The translations under genes were made by a program, and so were the position numbers. Shown one piece after another: positions 26,073 through 34,678 of a stretch of DNA of 64,000 nt (position 1 is the first letter of the stretch; the number at the start of each line of letters is the position of its first letter). The notes beneath the pieces were generated by a model. The model saw only the letters and a list, made by a program, of their open reading frames with translations, was not told the origin of the DNA and searched no databases. The DNA comes from Streptomyces sp. SAI-135 (lineage in GTDB: Bacteria > Actinomycetota > Actinomycetes > Streptomycetales > Streptomycetaceae): contig NZ_JARXYP010000002.1 in NCBI RefSeq assembly GCF_029893805.1, positions 9,176,001 to 9,240,000 on the forward strand, given 5' to 3'.

Positions 26073-26519
26073 ATGACACAACGATTCACTCGAGATGAAC
26101 TAGTCGCACGCCTAATCCGGGCGGGTGAACTGGAGGTATCGGGCGAGGATCCGGTCGAGGCCGCGACGTATTTCGACACGGAGAAATTCCGCTTCCACGG
26201 GCCGGACGGCTTTGAGTCCGACTTCGCCGGGCTCACCGCATACTTCGCCTCCGTGCGCGAGGCTTTCGTCGACCGCTCGATCCGCCGCGGCATCGTGGTG
26301 GCCGATGGTGACCACCTGGCCTGTCAGACATGGATCGAAGGCACCTTCGCCCGCGAGTTCACGCTGTCACCGGCCGGCCCACTACCACCCAACGGTAAAC
26401 GCATCGTGTTCGACCTGATCAACATATTCCGCTTCGACGACCGGGGACGCCTCATCGAGGAGTGGGTACGCACCGACAACCGCAGTCTCCTGCGCCAGCT
26501 AGGAGCCGAAGGAAGGTAG
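26073..26519 (+). CDS. SnoaL-like/NTF2 fold family protein
   Basis: This 148-residue protein is NTF2-like: ARLIRAGELEVSGEDPVEAATYFDTEKFRFHGPDGFESDF, then TWIEGTFAREFTL and NIFRFDDRGRLIEEWVRTDN, the layout of SnoaL-type polyketide cyclases and ester cyclase-like proteins. ATG 26073 was preferred over one about 27 bases upstream because the family begins close to FTRDELV. It is the third NTF2-like protein in the window, and like the one at 9170 it sits divergently beside a regulator gene. Confidence 0.82.
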   Translation: MTQRFTRDELVARLIRAGELEVSGEDPVEAATYFDTEKFRFHGPDGFESDFAGLTAYFASVREAFVDRSIRRGIVVADGDHLACQTWIEGTFAREFTLSPAGPLPPNGKRIVFDLINIFRFDDRGRLIEEWVRTDNRSLLRQLGAEGR

Positions 26520-26529
26520 CCGGGCTGCC

Positions 26530-26720
26530 ACCGAGGGCGGGCTGCGTCGTCGTGATGTCTGCGAGCGGCGCGGCGAACAGGTGAGGCAGGCGGAGCGGGA
26601 CGCAGCCGGTCGACATCGGCTGCGTCCGGTGTCGGTCGACTCCACCGTCGTGCGTGCTCGCCGGCATGCCGCAGGCGAGAAAGGAGGGCAGCCGACAGAG
26701 GCGAGCGAGCAAACCCTCGT
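26530..26720 (+). pseudogene. IS5-type transposase scrap
   Basis: VSVDSTVVRARRHAAGEKGG matches the conserved DST-VRAHQHAAG block holding the first catalytic Asp in many Streptomyces IS5-like transposases. Neither side extends the match. Confidence 0.55.
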
Positions 26721-26842
26721 CACCAGAAAGAACCTGGCCCGCGTCGTGTCCGCGTACAAGTGTCGTGCACCACTTCGTGCGGAGGCATCATCACTGCGTC
26801 GTGGCCGTGTCCAGGCGCCATCACGCCCATGACCGCGTTCTT

Positions 26843-28441
26843 TCAAACGGGCTTAAGGACCGCTTCGATGACGTGTGGTCCGGGTGTGGCCAGGGCGGTG
26901 GAGAACTGTTCGGCAAGCTCGGTCGTGCTGGTGGCGCGGGTGGCGGTGACGCCCATACCAGTGGCCACGGCGGTGAAGTCGATGTCGGGTCGGCTCAGGT
27001 CGAAGAGGGCGCTGGCGGCTGGCCCCGCCTGGTTGCCACCGACCCGGTCCAGTTCGGCGCGGAGGATGGCGTAGGAGCTGTTGTTGAGTAGGACGGTGGT
27101 CACGTTGAGGTTCTCGCGGGCCTGAGTCCATAGTCCGGAAATGGTGTAGAGCGCGCTCCCATCGGCCTGCAGGCAGACGACCGGCCGCTCAGGACAGGCA
27201 ATGGCCGCGCCGACTGCCACGGGGATGCCTTGGCCGATCGCGAGGCCAGTCAGCCCGAGCACGTCGTGCGGTGCGGAGTTGGCGGTTGCCGGCACGAGGG
27301 TGTTCATCCCCTCGGTGATGGACTCGTCGACGACTATGGCTTCGTGGGGAAGCAGGGCGCCGATGACCTGTGCCCAGTTTTCAGTGCGTAGAGGCTCATC
27401 CACGATGTCCGGCAGAGCGTCTGGGACGGGCAGCGTCTCGAGAGAGCCCGGCGCGACAATGTCTGCTAGTTCGTTCAGCGCTTCAACGACGTTGAAACCC
27501 GAGTCCGGCACGAAGCGGTGCACATTCGTTCCCGGCGGGGTCAGGACGCCCGGACGGCCCGGATAGGCGAACGAAGCCACCGGTTCGCGGGCTCCGACCA
27601 GAACGAGATTCTCGATGCCGGCGAGTTGTTGGCCGACGGTTTCGGCCCGGTAACCCAGGGGCTGGATCGCCGGGACGCCTGCGCCGCGCCGTATTCGAGC
27701 AGGCCAAGTGGGGCAGAAGGTGGCGGTTCCGGTGGCCTTCTGTATCCGGGCGGCAGCTTGCAGGCCGGGCTCGCTCAGTCCGGCACCGTCGATCAGAAGG
27801 GCGACGGGCTCCGGTCCGGTGATCACGGCGGCGATGGCGTCCAAGTCGGCGCGGGGTACGGACCGCAGCGGCGCGGGCGGGAGGTGCGGCGCGGGCGGGG
27901 TGCCCGCTTCCCAGGACAGGTCGGCCGCCATGATGAGGGTCGAGATCGCGCCGGAGGTGCCGGTGTGAGACCGGTCCGGGGAGTCGGCCGCCCCGGCGCT
28001 CAGCGCTGCCGCCACGGCCTCGGCGGTGTCACGGCCGATGTCAGACGAGGTCGCAGGTCTGCGCACCCAGCTGGAGACTGTCGCGGCGACGGCATCGATG
28101 TCGGACTCCAGAGGGGAGTCGAGTCGTTTGTGCGAGTGGGCGTGGTCTCCGACGATGTTGACCACTGGAGCGTGGGCGCGACGGGCGTTGTGGAGGTTCG
28201 CCAGCCCGTTGGCCAAGCCGGGGCCGAGGTGGAGCAGCGTCGCAGCAGCCCGACCGGACATGCGGGCGTAGCCGTCGGCGGCCCCGGTCGCCACCCCTTC
28301 GAAAAGGCACAAGACGCCGCGCATGGCCCGATGGTCGTCGAGGGCTGCGACGAACTGCATCTCGGATGTGCCGGGGTTCGCGAAGCAAACGTCCACGCCG
28401 TTGTTGAGCAGTGTGCGCAGGACAGTCTCTGCACCGTTCAT
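26843..28441 (-). CDS. Thiamine-diphosphate-dependent enzyme (acetolactate synthase/benzoylformate decarboxylase-like)
   Basis: This 532-residue protein has the three-domain layout of ThDP enzymes. The N-terminal Pyr domain contains VCFANPGTSEMQFVAALDD and the cofactor-activating Glu48 in LFEGVATGAADGYARMSG; the C-terminal PP domain has LGLTGLAIGQGIPVAVGAA and the ThDP/Mg motif read as QADGSALYTISGLWT followed by LLNNSSYAIL (usually GDG, here ADG). The start at 28441 coincides with the family N-terminus; the frame upstream is not homologous. Annotation pipelines often call this subgroup acetolactate synthase large subunit, but the sequence looks closer to 2-oxo-acid decarboxylases. No small subunit is present. 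Confidence 0.88.
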   Translation of the reverse strand: MNGAETVLRTLLNNGVDVCFANPGTSEMQFVAALDDHRAMRGVLCLFEGVATGAADGYARMSGRAAATLLHLGPGLANGLANLHNARRAHAPVVNIVGDHAHSHKRLDSPLESDIDAVAATVSSWVRRPATSSDIGRDTAEAVAAALSAGAADSPDRSHTGTSGAISTLIMAADLSWEAGTPPAPHLPPAPLRSVPRADLDAIAAVITGPEPVALLIDGAGLSEPGLQAAARIQKATGTATFCPTWPARIRRGAGVPAIQPLGYRAETVGQQLAGIENLVLVGAREPVASFAYPGRPGVLTPPGTNVHRFVPDSGFNVVEALNELADIVAPGSLETLPVPDALPDIVDEPLRTENWAQVIGALLPHEAIVVDESITEGMNTLVPATANSAPHDVLGLTGLAIGQGIPVAVGAAIACPERPVVCLQADGSALYTISGLWTQARENLNVTTVLLNNSSYAILRAELDRVGGNQAGPAASALFDLSRPDIDFTAVATGMGVTATRATSTTELAEQFSTALATPGPHVIEAVLKPV

Positions 28442-28585
28442 GGAAGCTGATTGCCTTTCGCCGGAAACCGGGACGCGATGGTGACAGTGGCCAACAGGCC
28501 GCCTGCCATGGGGACATGCGGGTGGGGAACGGATGGTCGTAGGGAGTGAAGCCGGTGCATGGCGGGGGCGACGAGCCATTGGTGG

Positions 28586-29018
28586 TCAAGTTGCAAGACG
28601 GCCGCTACAGACGTCCGGATCGTCGGCGGGTGCGATGCCGGGCGCGGTCTGCCGCAGTGTCTCGCCGAGCTCGATGACGATCTCCGCAGGCGTGTCGTAC
28701 AGGCGGCTGAAGATGCGCAGGAGGCCGGGATGTCTGCTCGCCGTCCGCGCTCCCCAGGGGCAGGCCTGTCCGATGAGCCGGAAGATGTGGTCGCGCTCGT
28801 CGTGGGCCAAGTGGAGTCCTTGCGTGAGGGATCCGATCATCTGCTCCGAGGGCTGGGGTTCGCGCTCCCCTTGAACCACGAGTAGCAGTCGATCGGCATG
28901 TGGCAGCGTGTGCCCACCTCCTCCGGCCGCAGTCCGCTTGTCGTCGATGTCGTCGAGTTGCAGCGACTTCCTGCGACGCCGGAGGAATTCCGCCAGTCCG
29001 TCTGATCGGTCACCATGC
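28586..29018 (-). pseudogene. Broken MmyB-like regulator
   Basis: Three frames together rebuild the N-terminal part of the 7786-8643 type of regulator: LAEFLRRRRKSLQLDDID, then GLRPEEVGTRCHMPIDCYSWF, then GEREPQPSEQMIGSLTQGLHL and LYDTPAEIVIELGETLRQT. At least two frameshifts lie in the helix-turn-helix, and the ligand-binding domain ends after about one third. It is immediately upstream of the ThDP enzyme on the same strand. Confidence 0.8.
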
Positions 29019-29312
29019 GTCCCGCGTCACCGTGTGTGCCTCCTCAGGCGCTCATTTCTACCGCCCACACGTCTCGACATCCACGGATCGCCAATCCCCC
29101 CTTCACCGGTTGCCGCCGTCACGGCGCCGTCTGAACCTCGCTGGTGTGCGCACGCGCTTTATGGCTCAGGGAACCGGCAGGGCCGGGGAGAGGGGCTGTG
29201 TTGGCGCCGTGGCGGCCGGCCACGGGTATCACACCGCAGCTCAGCGACGCCGAGCCGGATCACCCGCCGCGAAATCGGCCCAGCGGCCTGATCACCCGCC
29301 GCACAGCAGCCC

Positions 29313-29543
29313 TCAGCCCGGCAGATCCTCCCAGCGTTCCCACAGGCGGCGTGCCAGGTCGCCATGATCGACCTCATGACCCGCCACCTCACCCGAACCG
29401 GCTCGCACACCGCTGGTGGGCCGTTTCTGCGGTGCCGTCGTTTGGTCTTCGGCGCTCGGGGAGTCGCCCGAGTCGCAGATGCAGACGCTCAGGACCAGGG
29501 TCGGTACTGGAGCGGGCGCCACCAGCAGCGCACGTGTCCTCAT
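29313..29543 (-). CDS. Small ORF translationally coupled to the ABC exporter ATPase
   Basis: A 76-residue frame starts at an ATG overlapping the stop of the ATPase gene (ATGA). The product begins MRTRALLVAPAPVPTLVLSVC, a short positive end and a hydrophobic stretch that could be a signal peptide or lipoprotein-like leader, although the residues before the Cys do not form a canonical lipobox. The rest is polar. I recognise no family; it may be a truncated accessory protein of the exporter or chance. About 290 further bases upstream of the regulator remnant hold nothing recognisable. Confidence 0.35.
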   Translation of the reverse strand: MRTRALLVAPAPVPTLVLSVCICDSGDSPSAEDQTTAPQKRPTSGVRAGSGEVAGHEVDHGDLARRLWERWEDLPG

Positions 29544-30247
29544 CGGGTGTTCACCTGCTCCGTGAGCTTGCCCTTGCGCAGGTTGAGAATCCGGTCGGAC
29601 TGGGCGGCCAGTTGCTGGGAGTGGGTCACGACGACCACGCACGTGCCCTGCTCATGAGCGAGTTCGCGGAAGATGTCGATGATTCCCTGGGCGGTGTCCT
29701 TGTCGAGGTTTCCGGTGGGTTCGTCGGCGAAGAGGATGTCGATGTCGCAGGCGAGGGCGCGGGCGATGGCGACGCGCTGCTGCTGGCCGCCGGAGAGCTG
29801 GAGCACATTGCGGGTGACTGTCGCCTTGTCGAGACCGACCTGTTCGAGCAGGTGCAAGGCGCGGGCCCGGCGGCTGCCGGTGGCGGGTTTGGCGCCGGTG
29901 ATCTCCATGGCGGTGGTGACGTTCTGCAGGGGGGTCATGTAGGTGAGAAGGTTGTACTGCTGGAAGATCGTGGCGGCGTGCTGGTTGCGGTATCGGCCGA
30001 GGCCGAGTTCGGTGAGGTTCCGTCCGTCGAAGCTGATGGTGCCTCGCGTGGGGGTGTCGAGGCCGCTAGCGAGGCTGAGCAAGGTGGTTTTGCCGCTGCC
30101 CGAGGGGCCCAGGATGGTGTAGAAGATGCCGCGTTCGAAGGCGTAGTCGATGTTCTTGAGCACCGTGGTCCTGCGGCGCTGGCTGGAGTAGGTGTGGCTG
30201 ACGTCGGTGAGCCGCAGGACTGGCGGCGCGGCGGTGGCGGCGGTCAT
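29540..30247 (-). CDS. ABC transporter ATP-binding protein (MacB/LolD type)
   Basis: This 235-residue ATPase has Walker A LGPSGSGKTTLL, Q-loop FQQYNLL, signature LSGGQQQRVAIARAL, Walker B DILFADEPTGNLD and the switch His in VVVTHSQ. The TGNLD after Walker B is typical of the MacB/LolD/FtsE group, which works with FtsX-domain permeases. It is the third gene of a minus-strand operon; the FtsX-like permease upstream ends eight bases before its start. Substrates of such actinobacterial exporters are commonly peptides or antibiotics, but nothing here identifies one. Confidence 0.95.
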   Translation of the reverse strand: MTAATAAPPVLRLTDVSHTYSSQRRRTTVLKNIDYAFERGIFYTILGPSGSGKTTLLSLASGLDTPTRGTISFDGRNLTELGLGRYRNQHAATIFQQYNLLTYMTPLQNVTTAMEITGAKPATGSRRARALHLLEQVGLDKATVTRNVLQLSGGQQQRVAIARALACDIDILFADEPTGNLDKDTAQGIIDIFRELAHEQGTCVVVVTHSQQLAAQSDRILNLRKGKLTEQVNTR

Positions 30248-30254
30248 GGTGGGT

Positions 30255-31634
30255 TCACTTGCCCTTCGTGAGGATGGTGCGGGGGCTCAGGCGCAGTACG
30301 GCGCCGGCCGGGACGGCGGTGGCAAGCAGGGCGATACCGAGGCCGATGCCGCCGACGGTGGCGAGGTCTGCCGGGTCGAGCGCCACCGCGATCTTGCCGA
30401 TGGGATCGGCGTTCTCGACGGGCTTGTCGTCCCAGTCGGTGCCCGCGCCGAGGCCGGTGCTGCCGGGCGGCGGTGCCTGCCAGGAGTCGAGTTTCTTCTG
30501 GGCGGCGGTGGCCTCTTGGCCGAGCAGTGCCTGGCCGGCGCTCTGGGTCAGACTCGGGGCGAACACGGAACTCAGGCCGATGGCCAGTGCCGCGACGAGG
30601 ACGGTCTCCAGGGCTTGTTGCGCGATGAGGTTGCTCTTCTTCTCGCCCATGGCCAGAAGGACGCCGTACTCGGTGCGGCGCTGCTTGACGGCGAGGTTGG
30701 CCAGGAGTGCCAGGACGGCGGCGCCGGCGGTGGCCATGAGCCACATGGCGAGGGTGGCGGTGGAGCGGATGCTCTTGAGCGGGCCCGTCATCTGCTGGAT
30801 GGCCTTGTCGTTGGCGTCCAGCTTGAAGCCGTCGAGCGCCGAGCCCGTGACTCGCTTCGCCTCGTCCTTGAACGCGGCCTGTACGTCGGCGTCCTTGAGG
30901 AGGAAGGTCGCCTTGCCGACCTGTAGCGGACCGTTCCCGTCGGAGCTGAGCGCGGACAGGCCGCCTACCGCTCCGTACAGCATGTTGGCAGGGTTGATTT
31001 CGTACTGAGGGTCGGGTTCGGTGGTGGGGCGCGGGTCGCGGTAGATGCCGGCAACGGTGAAGTCGGCCGTGGTCTTCTCGTCGTTGCCTGTCAGGGTGAT
31101 CTTGTCGCCGACCTTGAGGCCGTTCTGTTTGGCGAGGCGTTCCTCGATCAGGAGTTGCTTGGTGTCCTTGTCGGCGGCCGTGAGGTGCTCACCGGACAGG
31201 AGGGTGAACTTGCCGCTGCGGAAGTCGGGGAGCAGCGAGGTGTCGAGGACGCCTGTGCCCACGGTTCCGCCGGGGCCCATGGGATCGATCGGCCCGCCGC
31301 CGACCAGCGTGTACTTGCCCTTGAGGATGGCGCGGTCCCACATCGAGTAGGTGTACTTCTGTACCTGGGGCAGAGCTCCGAGCCTGTCGACGGTCGCGGC
31401 GTCGACACGTGGAGCCTGCATTCCGCCGCCACCGACCAACTGGTCGATGTCCATGGTGAGGTTGACCTCGGCTCCCACGGAGCGCTTGGCGTCCTGCTCG
31501 GCCTGCGCGGTCGCGTCGCTGATCAGGACGCCGGCCAGCACCATCACGGAGATGACGAGGAATGCGGAGAGGGTGATCAGAGTGCGGCCCTTGCGGGCCC
31601 ACAGGCTGAGCCCTGCGCGTTTGACGAAGTTCAT
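30255..31634 (-). CDS. FtsX-like ABC transporter permease
   Basis: This 459-residue protein has MacB topology: one transmembrane helix at residues 17-40 (TLITLSAFLVISVMVLAGVL), a large extracytoplasmic region of about 260 residues, and three C-terminal helices (around TLAMWLMATAGAAVLALLAN, LETVLVAALAIGLSSVF and GGIGLGIALLATAVPAGAV). The segment RRTEYGVLLAMGEKKSNLIAQQA between helices two and three is the FtsX coupling loop. It begins MNFVKRAGLSLWARKGRT, nearly the same start as the permease upstream, so the pair arose by duplication. The two probably form a heterodimer with the ATPase. Confidence 0.93.
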   Translation of the reverse strand: MNFVKRAGLSLWARKGRTLITLSAFLVISVMVLAGVLISDATAQAEQDAKRSVGAEVNLTMDIDQLVGGGGMQAPRVDAATVDRLGALPQVQKYTYSMWDRAILKGKYTLVGGGPIDPMGPGGTVGTGVLDTSLLPDFRSGKFTLLSGEHLTAADKDTKQLLIEERLAKQNGLKVGDKITLTGNDEKTTADFTVAGIYRDPRPTTEPDPQYEINPANMLYGAVGGLSALSSDGNGPLQVGKATFLLKDADVQAAFKDEAKRVTGSALDGFKLDANDKAIQQMTGPLKSIRSTATLAMWLMATAGAAVLALLANLAVKQRRTEYGVLLAMGEKKSNLIAQQALETVLVAALAIGLSSVFAPSLTQSAGQALLGQEATAAQKKLDSWQAPPPGSTGLGAGTDWDDKPVENADPIGKIAVALDPADLATVGGIGLGIALLATAVPAGAVLRLSPRTILTKGK

Positions 31635-31676
31635 GAAGGTCGACTTTCTGGCACTCGCGGTCGTGCCGGGCGGGGG

Positions 31677-32948
31677 CTATTCGGTGTCGAGGAGGATGGA
31701 GCGGGGGTGGAGGCGGAGAATTCCGATGCCCGGGACGACGGTGGAGACCAGGGAGATGCCGAGGCTGATGCCGGCGACGTTCACGACGGTGGCCGGCTCG
31801 ACCCGTACCGTGAGCGGGGTCATCTCGGCATCCGGCGCGGGGGCCGCCGAGGTCGGCTTGGCGTCCTGTCGGCCGAGGAGCGCATCCCCCGCGGGCTGTC
31901 CTGCAAGCTGGCTGGCCAGAGCAGCGAGCGCGACGGCGGGCAGGGCTGCGGCCGCCACCTCCACGGCATGCTGGCCGATGAGTTTCCACTTCTTCTCGCC
32001 CATCGCGAGCAGGACCCCCAGCTCGGCGCGTCGCTCACGAATCTGCAGTGTCACGATGAGGCCGAGGATCAGCGCGCTGGCAAGGGCGATCACCCAGACG
32101 ATCAGTCCCGCGAACGTGCCGACCTGCTGGATCGGGCGGACCTGGTCCTTGTACGCCTTGTCGTTGACGTGGAAGTCGAAGCTGCCCGCGCCCAGCAGCC
32201 GCTCGGCGGCGGCGTGCAACTGCTCGGCCTGGTCCGGTGAGCCGATTCTGTACACCGCCTCGCTGACCGTTGCGCCACGGGTACCGAGCTCCTGTGCCGT
32301 GCCCATCGGTACGTACAGGGCGTTGCCGGGCAGCTCGTGCGGTGGCGTCCACCCCGTGGGATCCTGTGTCGGGTCCTGGAAGACGCCGACGATCGTCAGG
32401 GCCGCTGTGCGCTTGTCGTCGGCCGATCGCACCTGGACGGTCTCGCCTACCTCGAGGTGGTTCTTGTCGGCCAGGCGTTGCTCGATCAGCGCGACGCCTG
32501 GACCCCTGTCCTCGGGGGTGATGCCTCGCCCCGCCACGATCTTCATCGAGCCGTACGAGAAGGGCAGCAGCATGCCCGAGTCACGGACGCCGTTCACCGC
32601 CAGCGGGCCCGGGTCCTTGTCCCTGGTTTCGCCGTCAGGTTTCGACACCTTCGATGTCAGGGGTGTGAGTCCATCGCCCGCGGCACGTACCGGAAGCTGC
32701 GGGGTGTAGCGGTTCACGATGTCCGAGGCGCCCAGCCGGTCGGCCAGAGCCGAGGTGAGGCCCTTCTGCTTGACCGTGACGTCAACGCCGATGGTGTGTT
32801 GCGCGTCGGTCTCCCGGTGGGCGGCGGCGGCCCGCAGCAGGAAACCGCCAAAGAGCAGGGTGCAGATGACCGTGAAGATCGCCAGGAGGGCGGCGGTCTT
32901 GGACTTTCTGGCACCAAGGCTCGTTCCGGCGCGCTTGACGAAGTTCAT
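31677..32948 (-). CDS. FtsX-like ABC transporter permease
   Basis: This 423-residue protein is the first gene of the exporter operon. It has an N-terminal membrane helix (TAALLAIFTVICTLLFGGFL), an extracytoplasmic region and three C-terminal helices (LIVWVIALASALILGLIVTL, AAAALPAVALAALASQLAG, VAGISLGISLVSTVVPGIGI) with the loop RRAELGVLLAMGEKKWKLIGQ. The longer upstream open frame lacks family features; ATG 32948 gives MNFVKRAGTSLGARKSKT, matching its partner. A promoter is expected in 32949-33213, where I see no gene. The broken two-component genes at 36971-38808 are possible former regulators, by analogy only. Confidence 0.92.
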   Translation of the reverse strand: MNFVKRAGTSLGARKSKTAALLAIFTVICTLLFGGFLLRAAAAHRETDAQHTIGVDVTVKQKGLTSALADRLGASDIVNRYTPQLPVRAAGDGLTPLTSKVSKPDGETRDKDPGPLAVNGVRDSGMLLPFSYGSMKIVAGRGITPEDRGPGVALIEQRLADKNHLEVGETVQVRSADDKRTAALTIVGVFQDPTQDPTGWTPPHELPGNALYVPMGTAQELGTRGATVSEAVYRIGSPDQAEQLHAAAERLLGAGSFDFHVNDKAYKDQVRPIQQVGTFAGLIVWVIALASALILGLIVTLQIRERRAELGVLLAMGEKKWKLIGQHAVEVAAAALPAVALAALASQLAGQPAGDALLGRQDAKPTSAAPAPDAEMTPLTVRVEPATVVNVAGISLGISLVSTVVPGIGILRLHPRSILLDTE

Positions 32949-33213
32949 GCCCCAGACACAAGCAGTCCGCTGTTTGCAGCAGGATAAGCGTGTTACAGCG
33001 GCATAAGGACCCGCCTGGCCCTGGTCTTGGTCGAAGCGCCGACTGCGCCCCGTGACCCATTGCTCCGGCTGGTTCGCAATACACTGCGCCATCTCTTTAG
33101 AGGCCGTTCTCTTTCCGAACCTCGTGTGCGGATTCCGCTGGTCAGGTATGGGTGTACGGCTGCCTCGGAAGTCTCGGCTCGTTGTCAGTCGGGATGTTGT
33201 GGGGGTGGCGGAT

Positions 33214-33573
33214 GCCGTCGATGCGGGAGGTTCTGGAAGCGCGGTAGAAAGCCGCGGTGGTGCGGGTGGAGGAGCTCGAAGTCGAACTGGTGGGCGCCGG
33301 CGGCGAGAACGCGGCCGGTGTGGAGGATCTGTCGGTGGACTACCGGGCGTTGATGGCCGCCGCACTGGAGGCGGGAGCCGATGGGCTGGGGGCCAGGCGG
33401 GCGGCGGTCGTGCTGGACTAGGACAGCGTCCGTTTCCCGGGGCGGGGGGCGAGGGCCCGGCTGAAGCGGCTGGTGGAACGGGGCTGGCTGGTGGAGGAGA
33501 AACCAGGCCGGTTCACGCCGTGCGTGCTGGAGCGGGACGCTGCTGATGTCGGGCAGTCAGGCGGCGGCTCATG
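33214..33573 (+). pseudogene. Relic of a small IS-associated hypothetical gene
   Basis: The plus-strand frame gives VRVEELEVELVGAGGENAAG, LSVDYRALMAAALEAGADGL, ARRAAVVLD and, after TAG at 33419-33421, RARLKRLVERGWLVEEKPGRFTP. The last block resembles small winged-helix-like proteins often seen beside Streptomyces transposases. A second in-frame stop sits near 33249. Confidence 0.5.
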
Positions 33574-34070
33574 AGCATGGTCATCGACCATCGGATAACG
33601 GCTTCGCTGGTGTCGGGGGCGCCGTTCGAAGTCACGGACCAGACGCTTACTTTGCAGGAACCAGGCGAGGGATCTTTTCACGACCCAGCGCCGGGGCAGG
33701 ACCTCAAAGCCGCTGACGTCGTCGCTGCGGCGGACGACGTCGAGCACGAGGCGGAGGTGCTGGGCAGCCCAGTCCTGGAGAGGACCGCGATAGCCACCGT
33801 CCGCCCAGATCCGGGACAGTTGTGGCAGGCGCTTGCGGGCAGCAGTTGGGCGGCGTCCCGGTCGGTCGTGGACGCTGGCGTGACCAGCACGTCCAGCAGG
33901 AGTCCGAGCGCGCAGGTGAGCAGGTGGCGCTTGCGTCCGTTGATCTGCTGGGCGGGAGCTGACCTCGTTGAAGCACCTTCTCGATGTCGATCGCCGGCGT
34001 CAGCACGACGTCCTCCGCTGATCCGGGCCTTGGGCCCTCACAGAAGACTGACGTGTGCTGACGCTCGCCG
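33565..34070 (-). pseudogene. IS5-family (DDE_Tnp_1) transposase C-terminal relic
   Basis: Frames on the minus strand rebuild the C-terminal part of an IS5-like transposase: VLVTPASTTDRDAAQLL, then HLRLVLDVVRRSDDVSGFEVLPRRWVVKRSLAW and SKRLVRDFERRP. The normally ERT/ERS catalytic position reads KRS. Several frame changes and a missing N-terminus show that it is inactive. Confidence 0.75.
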
Positions 34071-34194
34071 TCGGTATCGAGAACGATCACTTGATCACCG
34101 ATGAAGGTCGTGGTCCAAGTCTCCTGCGGGGCTACCTCTTACGTGCTCGGGAGACAGCTCCGATCAAGCCCGAGGGCCCTGCACAGCCGGCCCA

Positions 34195-34375
34195 TCTCAC
34201 CAGCGGTCGCCCCCCGATCAGACTGACCGTCCCGGAGACCCGACACCTACTTGCCGCCGTCTTCAACCCACCAGTCGGTCAGTGGCAAGGCTGCTGCACT
34301 GGTCCGACTGGCGGCGAAAACAGCAGGCGACAGCTCGCCGCAACCACTACCGACGACGCTCCGCAGACGAACCGA
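34195..34375 (+). pseudogene. IS701-like transposase C-terminal scrap
   Basis: LTVPETRHLLAAVFNPP followed in a shifted frame by LLHWSDWRRKQQATARRNHY matches the usual C-terminal block of IS701-like Streptomyces transposases (WS-WRR-HQ-A pattern). Nothing upstream continues it. Confidence 0.55.
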
Positions 34376-34678
34376 CTGGATAGAGCACGAAACCACACTG
34401 GAGTACTAGCTGGTGCAGGCAGACGAGGACACCATGCTCTATGTGCTCACCGGTTCAACGAGATCGGCCTGGTCTGTCTGGCTCAGTGGGGTAAGCCGAA
34501 ACTGCTGCGATCAAGACTGGGCTGCTCCCCACCCCCGCCGTTGCTTCGCTCCTAACGGTTCGTCCTGGCGCAACCTGGTGAGCGCTGCTTCGCCGCGCTC
34601 ACGAACGCGCAGACACTCCCGGGGACGGTCAGCTTCGCCACGGCGTCAGCGGGCTTCGACAAGCCGACGCGGTGCGAC
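34376..34678. other. Gap without a supported gene
   Basis: Frames here are short or low in recognisable content. No hairpin, repeat or RNA gene was seen between the IS701-like scrap and the end of the serine hydrolase gene. Confidence 0.3.

Noticed and set aside
26843..28441. Calling the ThDP enzyme a true acetolactate synthase
   Set aside because: There is no small subunit or ilv context, and the sequence pattern also fits 2-oxo-acid decarboxylases; a general ThDP call is safer.
29144..30271. 375-residue plus-strand open frame
   Set aside because: It lies opposite the ABC ATPase, whose Walker and signature motifs are complete; the plus-strand protein has no recognisable domain.
33052..33546. 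Gly/Arg-rich plus-strand open frame of 164 residues
   Set aside because: It is the wrong frame; the neighbouring frame gives a recognisable but stop-interrupted IS-associated protein.
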